Position numbers and translations under genes: made by a program | Notes under the pieces: model-generated | Seen by the model: the letters and a program-made list of their open reading frames with translations, nothing else | Database searches by the model: none | What the model was told of the DNA's origin: nothing | Shown here: positions 36,706 through 45,979 of the stretch, one piece after another | Layout: each line of letters starts with the position of its first letter | How positions within the stretch are numbered: the stretch's first letter is position 1 | Assembly (NCBI RefSeq): GCF_034479375.1 | Contig: NZ_CP140155.1 | Span: 4,998,501 to 5,062,500, forward strand | Origin: Rhodopseudomonas palustris | GTDB taxonomy: Bacteria > Pseudomonadota > Alphaproteobacteria > Rhizobiales > Xanthobacteraceae | Reading direction: 5' to 3' | DNA length: 64,000 nucleotides

Positions 36706-37524
36706 ATGGTGACCGATTCAGGCCTGATGCAAGGCAAGCGTGGGGTGATTCTGGGGGTGGCGAACAACCGTTCGATCGCCTGGGGGATCGCCAAGGCCTG
36801 TCGCGCCCACGGCGCCGAGATCGCCCTGACCTGGCAGGGCGACGCGCTGAAGAAGCGGGTGATGCCGCTGGCGGCCGAACTCGACGGTATTTTGGTCGGG
36901 CATTGCGACGTCACCGATCCGGCGACCATCGATGCGGTGTTCGACGAGCTGAAGGCGAAATGGGGCAAGATCGACTTCGTCGTCCATGCCATTGCGTTCT
37001 CCGACAAGGACCAGCTCGACGGCCGCTATGTCGAGACCACCGCCGACAACTTCTCCAAGACGATGCTGATCTCGTGCTATTCGCTGACCGCGATCGCGCA
37101 GCGCGCCGAGAAGCTGATGCCGGACGGCGGCTCGATCCTGACGCTGACCTATTACGGCGCCGAGAAGTGGATGCCACACTACAACGTGATGGGCGTCGCC
37201 AAGGCGGCGCTCGAGGCCAGCGTGCGCTATCTCGCCGCCGATCTCGGCGAGAAGAACATCCGCGTCAACGCGATCTCGGCCGGCCCGATCAAGACCCTGG
37301 CGGCATCGGGGATCGGCGACTTCCGCTACATCCTGAAATGGAACGAATACAATTCGCCGATGCGGCGCACGGTGACGATCGAGGAAGTCGGCGACAGCGC
37401 GCTGTACTTCCTGTCCGGCCTGTCGCGCGGCGTCACCGGCGAAATCCACCACGTCGACTCCGGCTACCACGTCGTCGGCATGAAGCGCCCCGACGCGCCG
37501 GACATTTCGCTGGCGAAGGACTGA
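36706..37524 (+). CDS. fabI: Enoyl-[acyl-carrier-protein] reductase FabI
   Basis: The NADH-dependent last step of fatty-acid elongation. The 272-aa protein has the FabI-type nucleotide-binding start (GVILGVANNRSIAWGIA), the catalytic Tyr/Lys pair in HYNVMGVAKAAL, and the substrate-loop region AGPIKTLAASGI. It also shows the FabI C-terminal HVDSGYHVVGM. The ATG at 36706 follows a purine-rich AGGAT. It is divergent from the sigma gene. It is the last core gene before the IS-bearing accessory patch. Confidence 0.95.
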   Translation: MVTDSGLMQGKRGVILGVANNRSIAWGIAKACRAHGAEIALTWQGDALKKRVMPLAAELDGILVGHCDVTDPATIDAVFDELKAKWGKIDFVVHAIAFSDKDQLDGRYVETTADNFSKTMLISCYSLTAIAQRAEKLMPDGGSILTLTYYGAEKWMPHYNVMGVAKAALEASVRYLAADLGEKNIRVNAISAGPIKTLAASGIGDFRYILKWNEYNSPMRRTVTIEEVGDSALYFLSGLSRGVTGEIHHVDSGYHVVGMKRPDAPDISLAKD

Positions 37525-37632
37525 GCGAAGCGGGTACGCGGGTCACTTGCAAGCCAGCGCCGCATGGCCACGTTTTGCCTGCCCTGCGACTGCGCTCCTT
37601 GTCACCAACACCGTCATTGCCGGGCTCGACCC

Positions 37633-39042
37633 TACGAGATTCACACATCTGGCCTTAGCTTCCAGCCTGCGAGCATGGCTCTGAGGGATTGGAGGCCGTG
37701 GAGGATCACGATGGGGCCTGGCTTGCCGTAGTAGCCGGTCCATCCGCCAAGGCGGGCGCAGATCCAACTGGCGTAGGCGAGTGATCCTGGCGGATGCGGG
37801 TTTTTCTGTTTCGCGGTGCTGCCCTCCAGTGTTCGGCAGATGGTTTGGAGCGCCGGCTCATCGTCGGGGTCGAACGTGTCCTGCATCGGCCGGCCGGCTG
37901 CACCATCGCGTTCACGCACCATCTGCAGCACCTGGATCGCGGCGATCAGAGTCGCGGTGGTCAGGTTCTCGAACGGTCCGCCCTCGGCGATACGCACCGC
38001 TTCGATGTCGAAGCCCTTGGTCTTCATCAGGCGGAAGACTTGCTCGATGGTCCAGCGCTGGCGATAGAACCTGGTGATCAGCAGAGCTTGCGCCAGCGTC
38101 GTCACCTCGTGCGTCGTCAGCAGACGCCAATGCACCGGCGCCACCGAGGGCGGCGGATCGATCTCGCGCGCTTCCACCAAGGTCAGCGTCACGCTCTTGG
38201 GCAGATGCGCCGCTTCGGCCGGATGGTTGCGCTTGGGTCGCTTCAAGGTGATCTCGCGGGCACGAAGCGCCAGCGTCACCCGACGCGCCGACCGGCCCGG
38301 ATTAGCCGGCAGATCGATGGTCTCGCGGCCAAGCTCGGCCACCTGAGCCATGCAGTCGTACAGCCTGCCGCCGCCTTCCAGAGCGCGATCATGATGGGCG
38401 CGGATCAACAGTTCGGTTTCTGCCGGCCGGCAGGCGAACTCATCGTAGATGTCGCCTTCGCGGTCGGCGATGACGGTCACGCAAGCTGCGCCCGCGGCGA
38501 CCAGACCGGCCGCCGCCCTGGTCGCATCGAGCCAGCGTCGGCTTTCCTTGTCGGCGAACGGCCGTTTGGCACACAGCCGTTTGGTGCCGCCGACGCGGCT
38601 GAGAAACACCGCATCGACAAGCCCGAGCAATGCGCCATCGGCGGCATCGACGGCGATCGTCGGGTGCAGGTTCAAGCTGCACAGCTTGCCGTCATCGCGC
38701 AGCGTCGTGGTGTCCTGGATCGCCAGAATGTGGCGGCCCTCGACCAGCCCGGCGGTGCGCGCCCTGGCATGCGCCACCATCTCCTGTGGCGTCACTCGGG
38801 GATTACGCAGAAACCGGGTGAAGCGGATCTCGCCCGCACGATCTCCGCCGACCCGGCGCACGCTGATCCCCGCGCGACCGACGTCGACCAGCCGAGCCAG
38901 CAAGCAGGCCCCCCTTTTTCCAGGCGCCGGTCACCGAACCGTCCCAAACCAACGTCCATCTGCTCCTCCTCAGATCTCGACCACTATCGAGTCAGAGAAA
39001 GCTGCCGCCCGCAACAGCCAAAGCAGATGTGTGAATGTCGTA
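37633..39042. mobile_element. IS4-family insertion sequence, 1410 bp, with 11-bp target duplication
   Basis: The ends carry imperfect terminal inverted repeats (tacgagattcacacatctg at 37633 and tacgacattcacacatctg on the other strand at 39042, 18 of 19 matched). Exact 11-bp direct repeats gggctcgaccc at 37622-37632 and 39043-39053 are the target duplication. The element holds one transposase gene on the minus strand with an apparent frameshift. The intact duplication and ends indicate a fairly recent insertion. Confidence 0.9.
37641..38959 (-). pseudogene. IS4-family transposase, probable -1 frameshift near the N-terminus
   Basis: Most of the protein (420 codons from about 38903 down) is one frame. 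It carries the YREK signature of IS4 transposases (Y-x2-R-x3-E-x6-K in YRQRWTIEQVFRLMK), the first catalytic Asp in AIQDTTTL and the second in VIADREGD. The natural start is the ATG at 38959 behind a strong GGAGGAG. It opens as MDVGLGRFGDRRLEKGG in a different frame, which ends at a TGA at about 38794. The frame change falls in an A5-G6 run (about 38910-38922), so either a base was lost or -1 frameshifting makes the full protein. Without frameshifting it is a pseudogene. Confidence 0.8.
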
Positions 39043-39336
39043 GGGCTCGACCCGGCAATCCATCCTCTTCGCAAAAACTCCTCCATGGCGCGCTGACGCG
39101 CGCGATGGATGCGCGGGCCTCCGCCGCGCCGAAGGGGCTTCGGCCCCGCAGGCGGGTCAAGCCCGCGCATGACGGGAGTGCGGGGGCAAAGATCGTGCCC
39201 CATCGCGACGTCCGATTCAATTATCAAACAGCCACGCCAAATCCTCCTCGCGGCTCGCTGAGCCCGAGTTGTGCACCCGTCGCTGTCACAGCGAGGGGTG
39301 GGGGCGCGCCGGTCGGCGCAGGGTTTGGTGGTTTCT

Positions 39337-39361
39337 CGCGATGACTTGCGAAGTCATCGCG
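39337..39361. repeat. Perfect hairpin, 11-bp arms
   Basis: cgcgatgactt-gcg-aagtcatcgcg. It lies in non-coding DNA and has no T-run after it, so it is not an obvious terminator. Confidence 0.75.
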
Positions 39362-39758
39362 TAACGCCTTCCGGCGCGCCCACCGCGGCGCTTTCTGTCT
39401 TCGGGCCCGTGCTTCCGTTGACAGGCAAGGGTAATGAAACCCCACGGTCCGGCGGATTTCGCCGCCTTCGCCTGCCCCCGTGCAGCGAACTAACAAGTCG
39501 CAGAGCCTCGTAGTAGGCCCGGACGGGTCCCCGAAGCCTCCCGGACGTGCGGGTGCGAACCGCAACGCGCAGGACGCCGCGTCTGTCCGACTCCACCGGC
39601 ACAGCGCCGGCTTCATCGAACCATCGTTCCGGGCTGGTTGCCCAGCCCGTCGATCTGTCCCGCTTGTACGACGCCTCGCGAAGCGCCCCTCACGGACAGG
39701 ACAGTGCGGATTATAATCACAATAGGAATGTTGTCAAGACATGATCTGTCTCGTGTCC

Positions 39759-39793
39759 CGCTGCGCTGCGGCACGGAGTGCCGCAGCGCAGCG
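39759..39793. repeat. Perfect GC-rich hairpin, 16-bp arms
   Basis: cgctgcgctgcggcac-gga-gtgccgcagcgcagcg. It follows a short A+T-rich stretch. No T-run follows. Confidence 0.8.
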
Positions 39794-39847
39794 CCGGGAC
39801 CCCGGTTGCGAGTTCATGGCGTTTGCTGCTTGATCATCAGAGAGACT

Positions 39848-39946
39848 GTAGGGTGGGCAAAGGTGCGCCGCAGGCGCACCGTGCCCACGCGGATGCAGCA
39901 ACCAGCGTCCGCGTGGGCACGTCGCTGCGCGACTTTGCCCACCCTA
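39848..39946. repeat. Palindromic repeat, family F
   Basis: Outer arms gtagggtgggcaaag / ctttgcccaccctac, with inner gtgcccacgcgga / tccgcgtgggcac. This is the only copy in the window. Confidence 0.85.
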
Positions 39947-39962
39947 CGCGCTGCGCGTGGCC

Positions 39963-40014
39963 CCCCCTCACCTGGCGAGCTTCGCTCGCCACCCTCTCCC
40001 CCAGGGGGAGAGGG
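39963..40014. repeat. Partial palindromic repeat, family C
   Basis: One half of a family C element: ccccctcacctggcgagc, gcttcgctcgcc and ccctctcccccagggggagaggg. It is directly upstream of aroC. Confidence 0.75.
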
Positions 40015-40079
40015 TCGGTTTGACCCTGTCCGGCCGGCGCGTTACCACACCGGCGCATTTCTTGAGAGGCGGGTCCGCC

Positions 40080-41165
40080 ATGTCGTTCAATACTTTCGGC
40101 CACATGTTTCGCGTCACCACCTTCGGCGAGAGCCACGGGGTGGCGATCGGCTGCGTGGTCGACGGCTGTCCGCCGCTGATCCCGCTGACCGAGGCCGACA
40201 TCCAGGGCGACCTCGACCGCCGCCGGCCGGGCCAGTCGCGCTTCACCACCCAGCGCCAGGAAGCCGATCAGGTGAAGATCCTGTCCGGCGTGATGGCGCA
40301 TCCGGAGACCGGCGCGCAGGTCACCACCGGGACGCCGATCGCGCTCTTGATCGAGAACACCGACCAGCGCTCCAAGGATTATTCCGAGATCCAGAACAAG
40401 TTTCGGCCGGGCCATGCCGACTTCACCTACGAGGCGAAATACGGCATCCGCGACTATCGCGGCGGTGGCCGCTCCTCGGCGCGCGAGACCGCGAGCCGTG
40501 TCGCCGCCGGCGCGGTGGCGCGCAAGGTGATCAGTGGCATGAGCGTGCGCGGCGCGCTGGTGCAGATCGGCCCGCACAAGATCGACCGCGACAAATGGGA
40601 CTGGGCCGAGATCGGCAACAACCCGTTCTTCTGCCCCGACAAGGACAAGGCGGCGTTCTTCGCCGACTATCTCGACGGCATCCGCAAGAGCGGCTCGTCG
40701 ATCGGCGCGGTGATCGAAGTGGTCGCCGAAGGCGTGCCCGCGGGCCTCGGCGCGCCGATCTACGCCAAGCTCGACACCGACATCGCCGCGGCGCTGATGA
40801 GCATCAACGCCGTCAAGGGCGTCGAGATCGGCGACGGCTTCGCCACCGCGGCGCTGACCGGCGAGGAGAACGCCGACGAGATGAGGATGGGCAACCATGG
40901 CCCGCAATTCCTGTCGAACCACGCCGGCGGCATTCTCGGCGGCATCTCCACCGGCCAGCCGGTGGTGGCGCGGTTCGCGGTCAAGCCGACCTCGTCGATC
41001 CTGTCGCCGCGCAAGACCATCGATCGCGACGGCCACGACACCGACATCCTGACCAAGGGCCGCCACGACCCCTGCGTCGGCATCCGGGCGGTTCCGGTCG
41101 GCGAGGCGATGGTCGCCTGCGTGCTGGCCGATCATTTGCTGCGTCATCGCGGGCAGGTCGGGTAA
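40080..41165 (+). CDS. aroC: Chorismate synthase
   Basis: The final shikimate-pathway step, EPSP to chorismate, using reduced FMN. The 361-aa protein has the three signatures [30 protein letters not shown] (here [15 protein letters not shown]) and the C-terminal [18 protein letters not shown] begin at the ATG at 40080 ([20 protein letters not shown]). Only GAGAGG, rather far upstream, serves as ribosome site. The frame stays open upstream through a repeat element, which is not coding. Confidence 0.96.
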   Translation: MSFNTFGHMFRVTTFGESHGVAIGCVVDGCPPLIPLTEADIQGDLDRRRPGQSRFTTQRQEADQVKILSGVMAHPETGAQVTTGTPIALLIENTDQRSKDYSEIQNKFRPGHADFTYEAKYGIRDYRGGGRSSARETASRVAAGAVARKVISGMSVRGALVQIGPHKIDRDKWDWAEIGNNPFFCPDKDKAAFFADYLDGIRKSGSSIGAVIEVVAEGVPAGLGAPIYAKLDTDIAAALMSINAVKGVEIGDGFATAALTGEENADEMRMGNHGPQFLSNHAGGILGGISTGQPVVARFAVKPTSSILSPRKTIDRDGHDTDILTKGRHDPCVGIRAVPVGEAMVACVLADHLLRHRGQVG

Positions 41166-41199
41166 GGCAGTTTTTCTTTGGGACTTCTGACCGGCAGGA

Positions 41200-41303
41200 C
41201 CTCATGGTGAGGAGGCGCGAAGCGCCGTCTCGAACCATGGGCGGCGGGCAGCGCGGCCCCATCCTTCGAGACGCCCGGCTTCGCCGGGCTCCTCAGGATG
41301 AGG
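41200..41303. repeat. Palindromic repeat, family D
   Basis: cctcatggtgaggaggcgcgaagcgcc ... ccatccttcgagacgcccggc ... ctcctcaggatgagg, between aroC and the cyclase gene. Confidence 0.8.
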
Positions 41304-41425
41304 AATCAGTGCTTGTTGAAACGGCCGTATCGCTCAGTTCCGCCGGTGTGTCGGCTCAGCGTCTGGGGACCTGCCATGAGCGGTAACACGGTCCCAATGC
41401 CGATGCGTTCCGCTAGGATGGCGCG

Positions 41426-42625
41426 ATGCAATCGCAACCATTTCACGACCTGATCGATTGGCTGATCGACGGCGCGCGCTCCGAGGCCGAGCCGGTCGCC
41501 ATGATGACGCGAACCTGCGAGCGGCTGGTCGCGGCCGGGCTGCCGCTGTACCGCGTCGGCGTGTTCGTCGAAACGCTGCATCCGGACGTCTACGGCTACG
41601 GCTTCGTCTGGCGGGACGGTCAGGAGACCGTGACCAGCGAAACCACGGTGGACGTCGAGAGCCTGGAGGAATATCAGCGCAGCCCGCTGAAGCTGATGTA
41701 CGACACCGGCGTCGAGGTCCGTTTCCGTCTCGACGATCCCGTCAGCAGGACGTTTCCGTTCTTCGACGACATGCGCCGCGAAGGCGTCACCGACTATCTG
41801 GCGCTGCCGCTCAAATTCATGGACGGCAGCATCAACGGCTCCAGCTTCAGCACACGCCGGCCGGGCGGTTTCAGCGATGACGAACTGGTGGCGTTGCGGC
41901 GGCTGACCGGGCCGCTGGCGCGGCTGATCGAGGTGATCAGCCTGCGCGCGATCGCCACCACGCTGCTCGACACCTATGTGGGCAACCGCGCCGGCGCGCG
42001 CATCCTGTCCGGCCAGATCCGGCGCGGCCACGCCGACACCATGCGCACCGCGATCTGGCTGTCGGATCTGCGCGGCTTCACCGCGCTGTCGGACCGGCTG
42101 CCGCCGGAGGTCGTGGTCAAGCTGCTCAACGCTTACTTCGATTGCCAGGTCGGGCCGATCCTGCGCAACGGCGGCGAAGTGCTGAAATTCATGGGCGACG
42201 GCCTCTTGGCCGTGTTTCCGATCGCCGCCGACGGCGGCGACGAAGCCGACGTCTGCGCGCGCATGCTCGCCGCCGCGCAGGAATGCCGCGGCACCGTCGC
42301 GGCGATGAACTATATCGAGGGCAATCACATCATCGAAACGTTTCGTTTCGGCGTCGCGCTGCATGTCGGGCAGGTGCTGTACGGCAATATCGGCGGCGGC
42401 AACCGGCTCGACTTCACCTGCATCGGCCCCGCCGTCAATCTCGCCGCGCGGCTGGAGCGGATCGCCGGCCGGCTCGGCCGCACCGTCGTCGCCTCGTCGG
42501 ATTTCGTCGGTCTGTGCAGTGAGGGCTTCGTCGAGATCGGCGAGTTCCCGATCGAAGGCCTGTCGCATGTCGAACGCGTCTACGGCCTCGAAGCCGAGAC
42601 GCTGCAGGCGGCGGAAGGCTTGTAG
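41426..42625 (+). CDS. Class III adenylate/guanylate cyclase
   Basis: A 399-aa protein with a C-terminal class III cyclase domain (about 205-370) that should make cAMP. The metal-binding Asp residues are in LSDLRGFTAL and KFMGDGLLAVF, the Lys of LKFMGDG is the adenine-selecting residue, and the Asn and Arg of the transition state are in AVNLAARLE. The N-terminal 200 residues (YGYGFVWRDG, TRRPGGFSDDELVAL) look like a GAF/PAS-type sensor common to Rhizobiales cyclases, without membrane segments. The signal is unknown. Confidence 0.9.
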   Translation: MQSQPFHDLIDWLIDGARSEAEPVAMMTRTCERLVAAGLPLYRVGVFVETLHPDVYGYGFVWRDGQETVTSETTVDVESLEEYQRSPLKLMYDTGVEVRFRLDDPVSRTFPFFDDMRREGVTDYLALPLKFMDGSINGSSFSTRRPGGFSDDELVALRRLTGPLARLIEVISLRAIATTLLDTYVGNRAGARILSGQIRRGHADTMRTAIWLSDLRGFTALSDRLPPEVVVKLLNAYFDCQVGPILRNGGEVLKFMGDGLLAVFPIAADGGDEADVCARMLAAAQECRGTVAAMNYIEGNHIIETFRFGVALHVGQVLYGNIGGGNRLDFTCIGPAVNLAARLERIAGRLGRTVVASSDFVGLCSEGFVEIGEFPIEGLSHVERVYGLEAETLQAAEGL

Positions 42626-42947
42626 ATCGCTCTCGAGAGAGCGCGGACGATCAGCAATGCACGGCGCGCTCCCTCGCCCCGCTCTTGCGGCGGCAGTCGT
42701 ATTTGAAAGTTGGCGGTCGCCGCGCTTCACCCTCCCCTGGAGGGGGAGGGTCGCTCGCGTCAGCGAGCGGGGTGGGGTGGCGAAGAGTTCGTCCGCCGTG
42801 CCCGCGGCTCACCCCACCCCGTCCCGCATCCCGCTACGCGGGCTGCGTGCCGACCCTCCCCCTCCAGGGGAGGGTGAAGAGGAGCCGCGCTGCGGCTGCC
42901 CGCAACGAACCCGACAGTTAGTTCGAGCGATACGCCGCCGGCGCTCG
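42626..42947. other. Gap filled by a family C repeat
   Basis: A 322-bp gap between convergent cyclase and clpS genes. Most of it is the 155-bp repeat at 42725-42879. I see no gene. Confidence 0.6.
42725..42879. repeat. Palindromic repeat, family C
   Basis: Outer arms cttcaccctcccctggag / ctccaggggagggtgaag, inner cgctcgcgtcagcgagcggggtggggtgg and its counterpart ccaccccgtcccgcatcccgctacgcggg. Confidence 0.87.
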
Positions 42948-43253
42948 CTACTCCTCCGGCTCCGTCGTGAACAGCAGCGGGTAGCCCTTGGCGCGGCCGG
43001 CGTCGGTGGCGCGGGTGGCCTTGGTTTCGGCGACGTCCTTGGTGAACACCGCGACCACGCAGACGCCGCGCTGATGCGCGGTCAGCATGACTTTATAGGC
43101 CTGTTCCTCGGTCATCCGGAACTCGGACTTCAGGATCATCACCACGAAGTCGCGCGGCGTGAAGTCGTCGTTGACGAGAATCACCTTGTGCAGTTTCGGC
43201 CGCTCGAGCTTCGGCTTGGCCTTGGCTTTCGGCTTGGTGACGACGTTGCTCAT
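42948..43253 (-). CDS. clpS: ATP-dependent Clp protease adaptor ClpS
   Basis: A 101-aa adaptor that delivers N-degron substrates to ClpAP. It has the ClpS core (VILVNDDFTPRDFVV, then MLTAHQRGVCVV with the His of the substrate pocket, and FTKDVAETKA). A basic N-terminal tail (VVTKPKAKAKPKLERPKLHK) precedes it. I start at the ATG at 43253 (MSNVVTKP). The codons before it are not ClpS-like. clpA is not in the window. Confidence 0.94.
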   Translation of the reverse strand: MSNVVTKPKAKAKPKLERPKLHKVILVNDDFTPRDFVVMILKSEFRMTEEQAYKVMLTAHQRGVCVVAVFTKDVAETKATRATDAGRAKGYPLLFTTEPEE

Positions 43254-43470
43254 GCGGTGCACCGGTCTGATCTCCGCGCAGTTTACAACTCCGCTCGCGA
43301 TCACGAAACCGCGGACGGAGCGGCCGGCTGCGCGATTTCAGTGCAGCGCGGCATGTTCCGGCGACCGATACTAGCAGTGACTGAAACGTGATCGCGGAGG
43401 AACCGGCTTTGCCGCTTTCCGTCGACAGCATAGCGTGTCACGATCATGTCACCTCGACCGGAGGGCTGCG

Positions 43471-44316
43471 ATGCGCTGGTGGGTCTCGATCGGAGCAGTG
43501 GTCGCCGCCGTTACAGCGGCCGGCATGGTTGCAGGCCTCGCGGCGCCCAACCGGCTCGGGCAGGTCGCCGACCGGTCCGACGGCGCCAAAGAGGTCGACG
43601 TCGAGCTGATACTCGCGGTCGACGTCTCCTACTCGATGGATGTCGACGAACTCGCGGTGCAGCGCGAGGGCTACGCCGAGGCGCTGCGCTCCCCCGATTT
43701 TCTCAAGACCCTGAAGACCGGGCCGAACGGCCGCATCGCCGTGACCTATTTCGAATGGGCCGCCGCCGGCGATCAGAAGATCATTCTGGCGTGGCAGGTG
43801 ATCGACGGCCCGGAATCCGCCGATGCGGTTGCGGCCGAAATCATGAAGGCGCCGCTGCGGCGAGCGTCGCGCACCTCGATCTCCGGTGCGATCGCTTTCG
43901 CGGTGCCGCTGTTCGACCAGAACCCGTATCACGGCCTGCGCCGCGTCATCGACATTTCCGGCGACGGCCCCAACAACAATGGCGAGCCGGTGACGCTGGC
44001 GCGCGACGCCGCGATCGGGAAGGGCATCGTCATCAACGGCCTGCCGATCATGGTCAAGGAGCCGTCCTATTCGACGATGGATATCGAGAACCTCGATTAT
44101 TACTACGAGGATTGCGTGATCGGCGGGCCGGGTGCGTTCGTCGTGACGATCAAGGACCGCGCCAAGTTCAAGGAGGCGATCCGCACCAAGCTGGTGATGG
44201 AAGTCGCCGGCCTGACCCCGCCAGGCCGCATCGTGCCCGCCGCCGACAGGGAGCAGCCGCCGCGGGTGTCGTGCCTCGCCGGCGAGAAGATCTGGCAGGA
44301 CAGGTGGGGGCGGTAG
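43471..44316 (+). CDS. DUF1194 VWA-type secreted protein
   Basis: A 281-aa protein of the DUF1194 family. An N-terminal hydrophobic segment (about 4-25) acts as signal or anchor. The rest is a von Willebrand factor A-like fold with the metal site DVSYSMD. Typical DUF1194 segments follow: RIAVTYFEWA, RTSISGAIAFA and IDISGDGPNNNG. Role unknown, probably periplasmic binding. The ATG at 43471 follows GGAGGG. It is divergent from clpS. Confidence 0.87.
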   Translation: MRWWVSIGAVVAAVTAAGMVAGLAAPNRLGQVADRSDGAKEVDVELILAVDVSYSMDVDELAVQREGYAEALRSPDFLKTLKTGPNGRIAVTYFEWAAAGDQKIILAWQVIDGPESADAVAAEIMKAPLRRASRTSISGAIAFAVPLFDQNPYHGLRRVIDISGDGPNNNGEPVTLARDAAIGKGIVINGLPIMVKEPSYSTMDIENLDYYYEDCVIGGPGAFVVTIKDRAKFKEAIRTKLVMEVAGLTPPGRIVPAADREQPPRVSCLAGEKIWQDRWGR

Positions 44317-44335
44317 TCAACTCAGCCTCTCGTTC

Positions 44336-44369
44336 GTCATTCCGGGGCGCGTGCAGCGCACGACCTTTC
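44336..44369. repeat. Partial palindromic repeat, family A
   Basis: gtcattccggggcgcgtgcagcgcacgac with no matching right arm. It is directly followed by a complete copy. Confidence 0.7.
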
Positions 44370-44373
44370 GTTC

Positions 44374-44483
44374 GTCATTCCGGGGCGCCGCGCAGCGGCG
44401 AACCCGGAATCCAGGAGTGATTGTAACGAGGATGAACAGCTCGGGATTCCGGGTTCGCGCCTGACGGCGCGCCCCGGAATGAC
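44374..44483. repeat. Palindromic repeat, family A
   Basis: Full inverted repeat, gtcattccggggcgccgcgcagcggcgaacccggaatcc to gcgccccggaatgac, between convergent DUF1194 and carotenoid oxygenase genes. Confidence 0.87.
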
Positions 44484-44538
44484 GGAGTGTGAGCGCCCCA
44501 GAGCGGCGAAGCGGCGAATGCAGCACTAAGCGGAGCGC

Positions 44539-45942
44539 TCACCCCGCCGCCACCCAATTGCCGTGGAAGCCGTCGGGGACGCGGTGGCCGAGTTGCACCA
44601 GGGCGATCGGGCCGCTCGTGATGTCGGCGGCGTCGAACACCGCGAGGTCGCTGCGGTTCTCGCAGCTACGCCAGATGACGGTCAGCAGCCAGCCATCGGC
44701 TTCCGCCGAATCCGGCTTGCGCGGCACGAACACCGGCTCGCCGATGGTGTCGCCGGTCGGCAGCAGATAGCGCGCGCGGCGATGGCCGTTGCCGTCGACA
44801 TGCACGAGGCCGGTGAGCATGCCGAGCATCGGCGTCTCCGGGCTGGCGCAGGCGTACCAGCCATGGCCGCTGCGCAGGCCGGCGCGGCGCTCGTCGATCC
44901 GCGGGAATTCGCCGCTGATGTCGTCGAGATAGCTGCGCTTGAAGGCGTTGGTATTGCCGGCGAGGTCGAAGCTCCAGCGGCACAGCCGGGCGCGGCCCTT
45001 CTCCGGGTCGGTGCGGCGGCCGTCCGGATGGGTGAACAGCGGCGCTTCCTCGGATTGCATCACGTCGGCGACGATCTTGGTCCCGTCCTCCCACGCATTC
45101 ATGACATGGAAAACGAAGCAGGCGTCGCCCCGGAACCAGCGGATGTCGCGCGTCGTGCCGGTGCGCTTCATCACGCCCACATAGGAGCCCTTGCCGGGGT
45201 CCCAGGCATAAGGCGGCCGGCCGCGCATCGCGCGCCAGATGCTGCCGGTCAGCGGCAGGATCGGGAACAGCACGTAGTGCTCGGTGACGATGAAGTCGTG
45301 CACCATCGCGGCGTAGGGCGCCTTGAAGCGCTCGAACCGCGTCACATGGCCGGAGGCATCGATCGCGCCGAACGACATCGTCCGCTTCAGCGGGCCATCG
45401 GCGTTGTAGCCGAAGAACAGCATCTCGCCGGTGACCGGATCGATCTTCGGATGCGCGGTGAACGGCCCCTTCAGCGCGCCGCCGTAGTCGCAATAGCCGC
45501 GCGTCGCCAGCGTATCGCGCTCGATCTGCATCGGCAGATGCGCCTCTTCCAGCGCCAGCAGCTTGCCGGCGTGGAACACGATGTTGGTGTTGGCGACGTT
45601 GCCGTCGTCGGGCGTCGAGCGTGGCGCGTCGGGCAGCTTGAGGTTGAACTCGCCGTAGAGCGGCCTGCGGGCCTCGTGTTCGGCGAGCCATTTCGGGGTG
45701 CGGACCCAGCGGTTGCGATAGGAAGCGCGGCCGTTTTCCAGCCGGAAGGCGTGCAGCATGCCGTCGCCGAAGAACCAGTGCGCGTTCGGCGAGGCGAATT
45801 GCGGATTGGCGCCGTTGCGATACAGCGTGCCGTTCAATTCGCGCGGCAGCTCGCCCCTGACGACGAGATGCGGCGCGTCGCATTCCATCGGGATCGGCGC
45901 CAGATTATCGCACGCGTCCGGAATTCCGGTGATCTGCAGCAT
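44539..45942 (-). CDS. Carotenoid oxygenase-family protein (lignostilbene dioxygenase-like)
   Basis: A 467-aa non-heme iron oxygenase of the carotenoid/stilbene cleavage family. All four iron-ligand histidines are visible: H164 (FTAHPKID), H215 (MVHDFI), H279 (CFVFHVMNAW) and H460 (DGFHGNW). The N-terminus has no signal peptide. Whether it cleaves carotenoids, apocarotenals or stilbene-type lignin fragments cannot be decided from sequence alone. Rhodopseudomonas-type organisms make carotenoids, but no crt genes are nearby. It is 37 bp from the VWA module and may be co-transcribed with it. Confidence 0.9.
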   Translation of the reverse strand: MLQITGIPDACDNLAPIPMECDAPHLVVRGELPRELNGTLYRNGANPQFASPNAHWFFGDGMLHAFRLENGRASYRNRWVRTPKWLAEHEARRPLYGEFNLKLPDAPRSTPDDGNVANTNIVFHAGKLLALEEAHLPMQIERDTLATRGYCDYGGALKGPFTAHPKIDPVTGEMLFFGYNADGPLKRTMSFGAIDASGHVTRFERFKAPYAAMVHDFIVTEHYVLFPILPLTGSIWRAMRGRPPYAWDPGKGSYVGVMKRTGTTRDIRWFRGDACFVFHVMNAWEDGTKIVADVMQSEEAPLFTHPDGRRTDPEKGRARLCRWSFDLAGNTNAFKRSYLDDISGEFPRIDERRAGLRSGHGWYACASPETPMLGMLTGLVHVDGNGHRRARYLLPTGDTIGEPVFVPRKPDSAEADGWLLTVIWRSCENRSDLAVFDAADITSGPIALVQLGHRVPDGFHGNWVAAG

Positions 45943-45979
45943 GTCGTGCTCCTGACCGTCGGCGGCACCGAGGCCTCGA

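Larger units (their letters stand above)
37612..39176. repeat. Palindromic repeat, family E, interrupted by an IS
   Basis: The left part is cgtcattgccgggctcgaccc (37612-37632). After the IS the sequence resumes as gggctcgacccggcaatccatc (from 39043) and ends in gcccgcgcatgacggg (about 39161-39176). Removing the IS restores a repeat like the intact copy at 59538-59627. Confidence 0.75.
39054..40079. other. Gene-free, hairpin-rich 1-kb region between the IS and aroC
   Basis: I find no credible gene here. It contains the end of the broken family E repeat (to 39176) and then about 600 bp of unexplained sequence with several perfect hairpins: 39337-39361 (11-bp arms), 39630-39649 (8-bp arms) and 39759-39793 (16-bp arms). 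A short A+T-rich stretch lies at about 39707-39745. A family F repeat (39848-39946) and a family C half-copy (39963-40014) follow. Confidence 0.6.

Noticed and set aside
39224..39744. Several 65-130-codon frames on both strands after the IS
   Set aside because: None has a ribosome site, family resemblance or normal codon pattern. The DNA is rich in hairpins and is better treated as non-coding.
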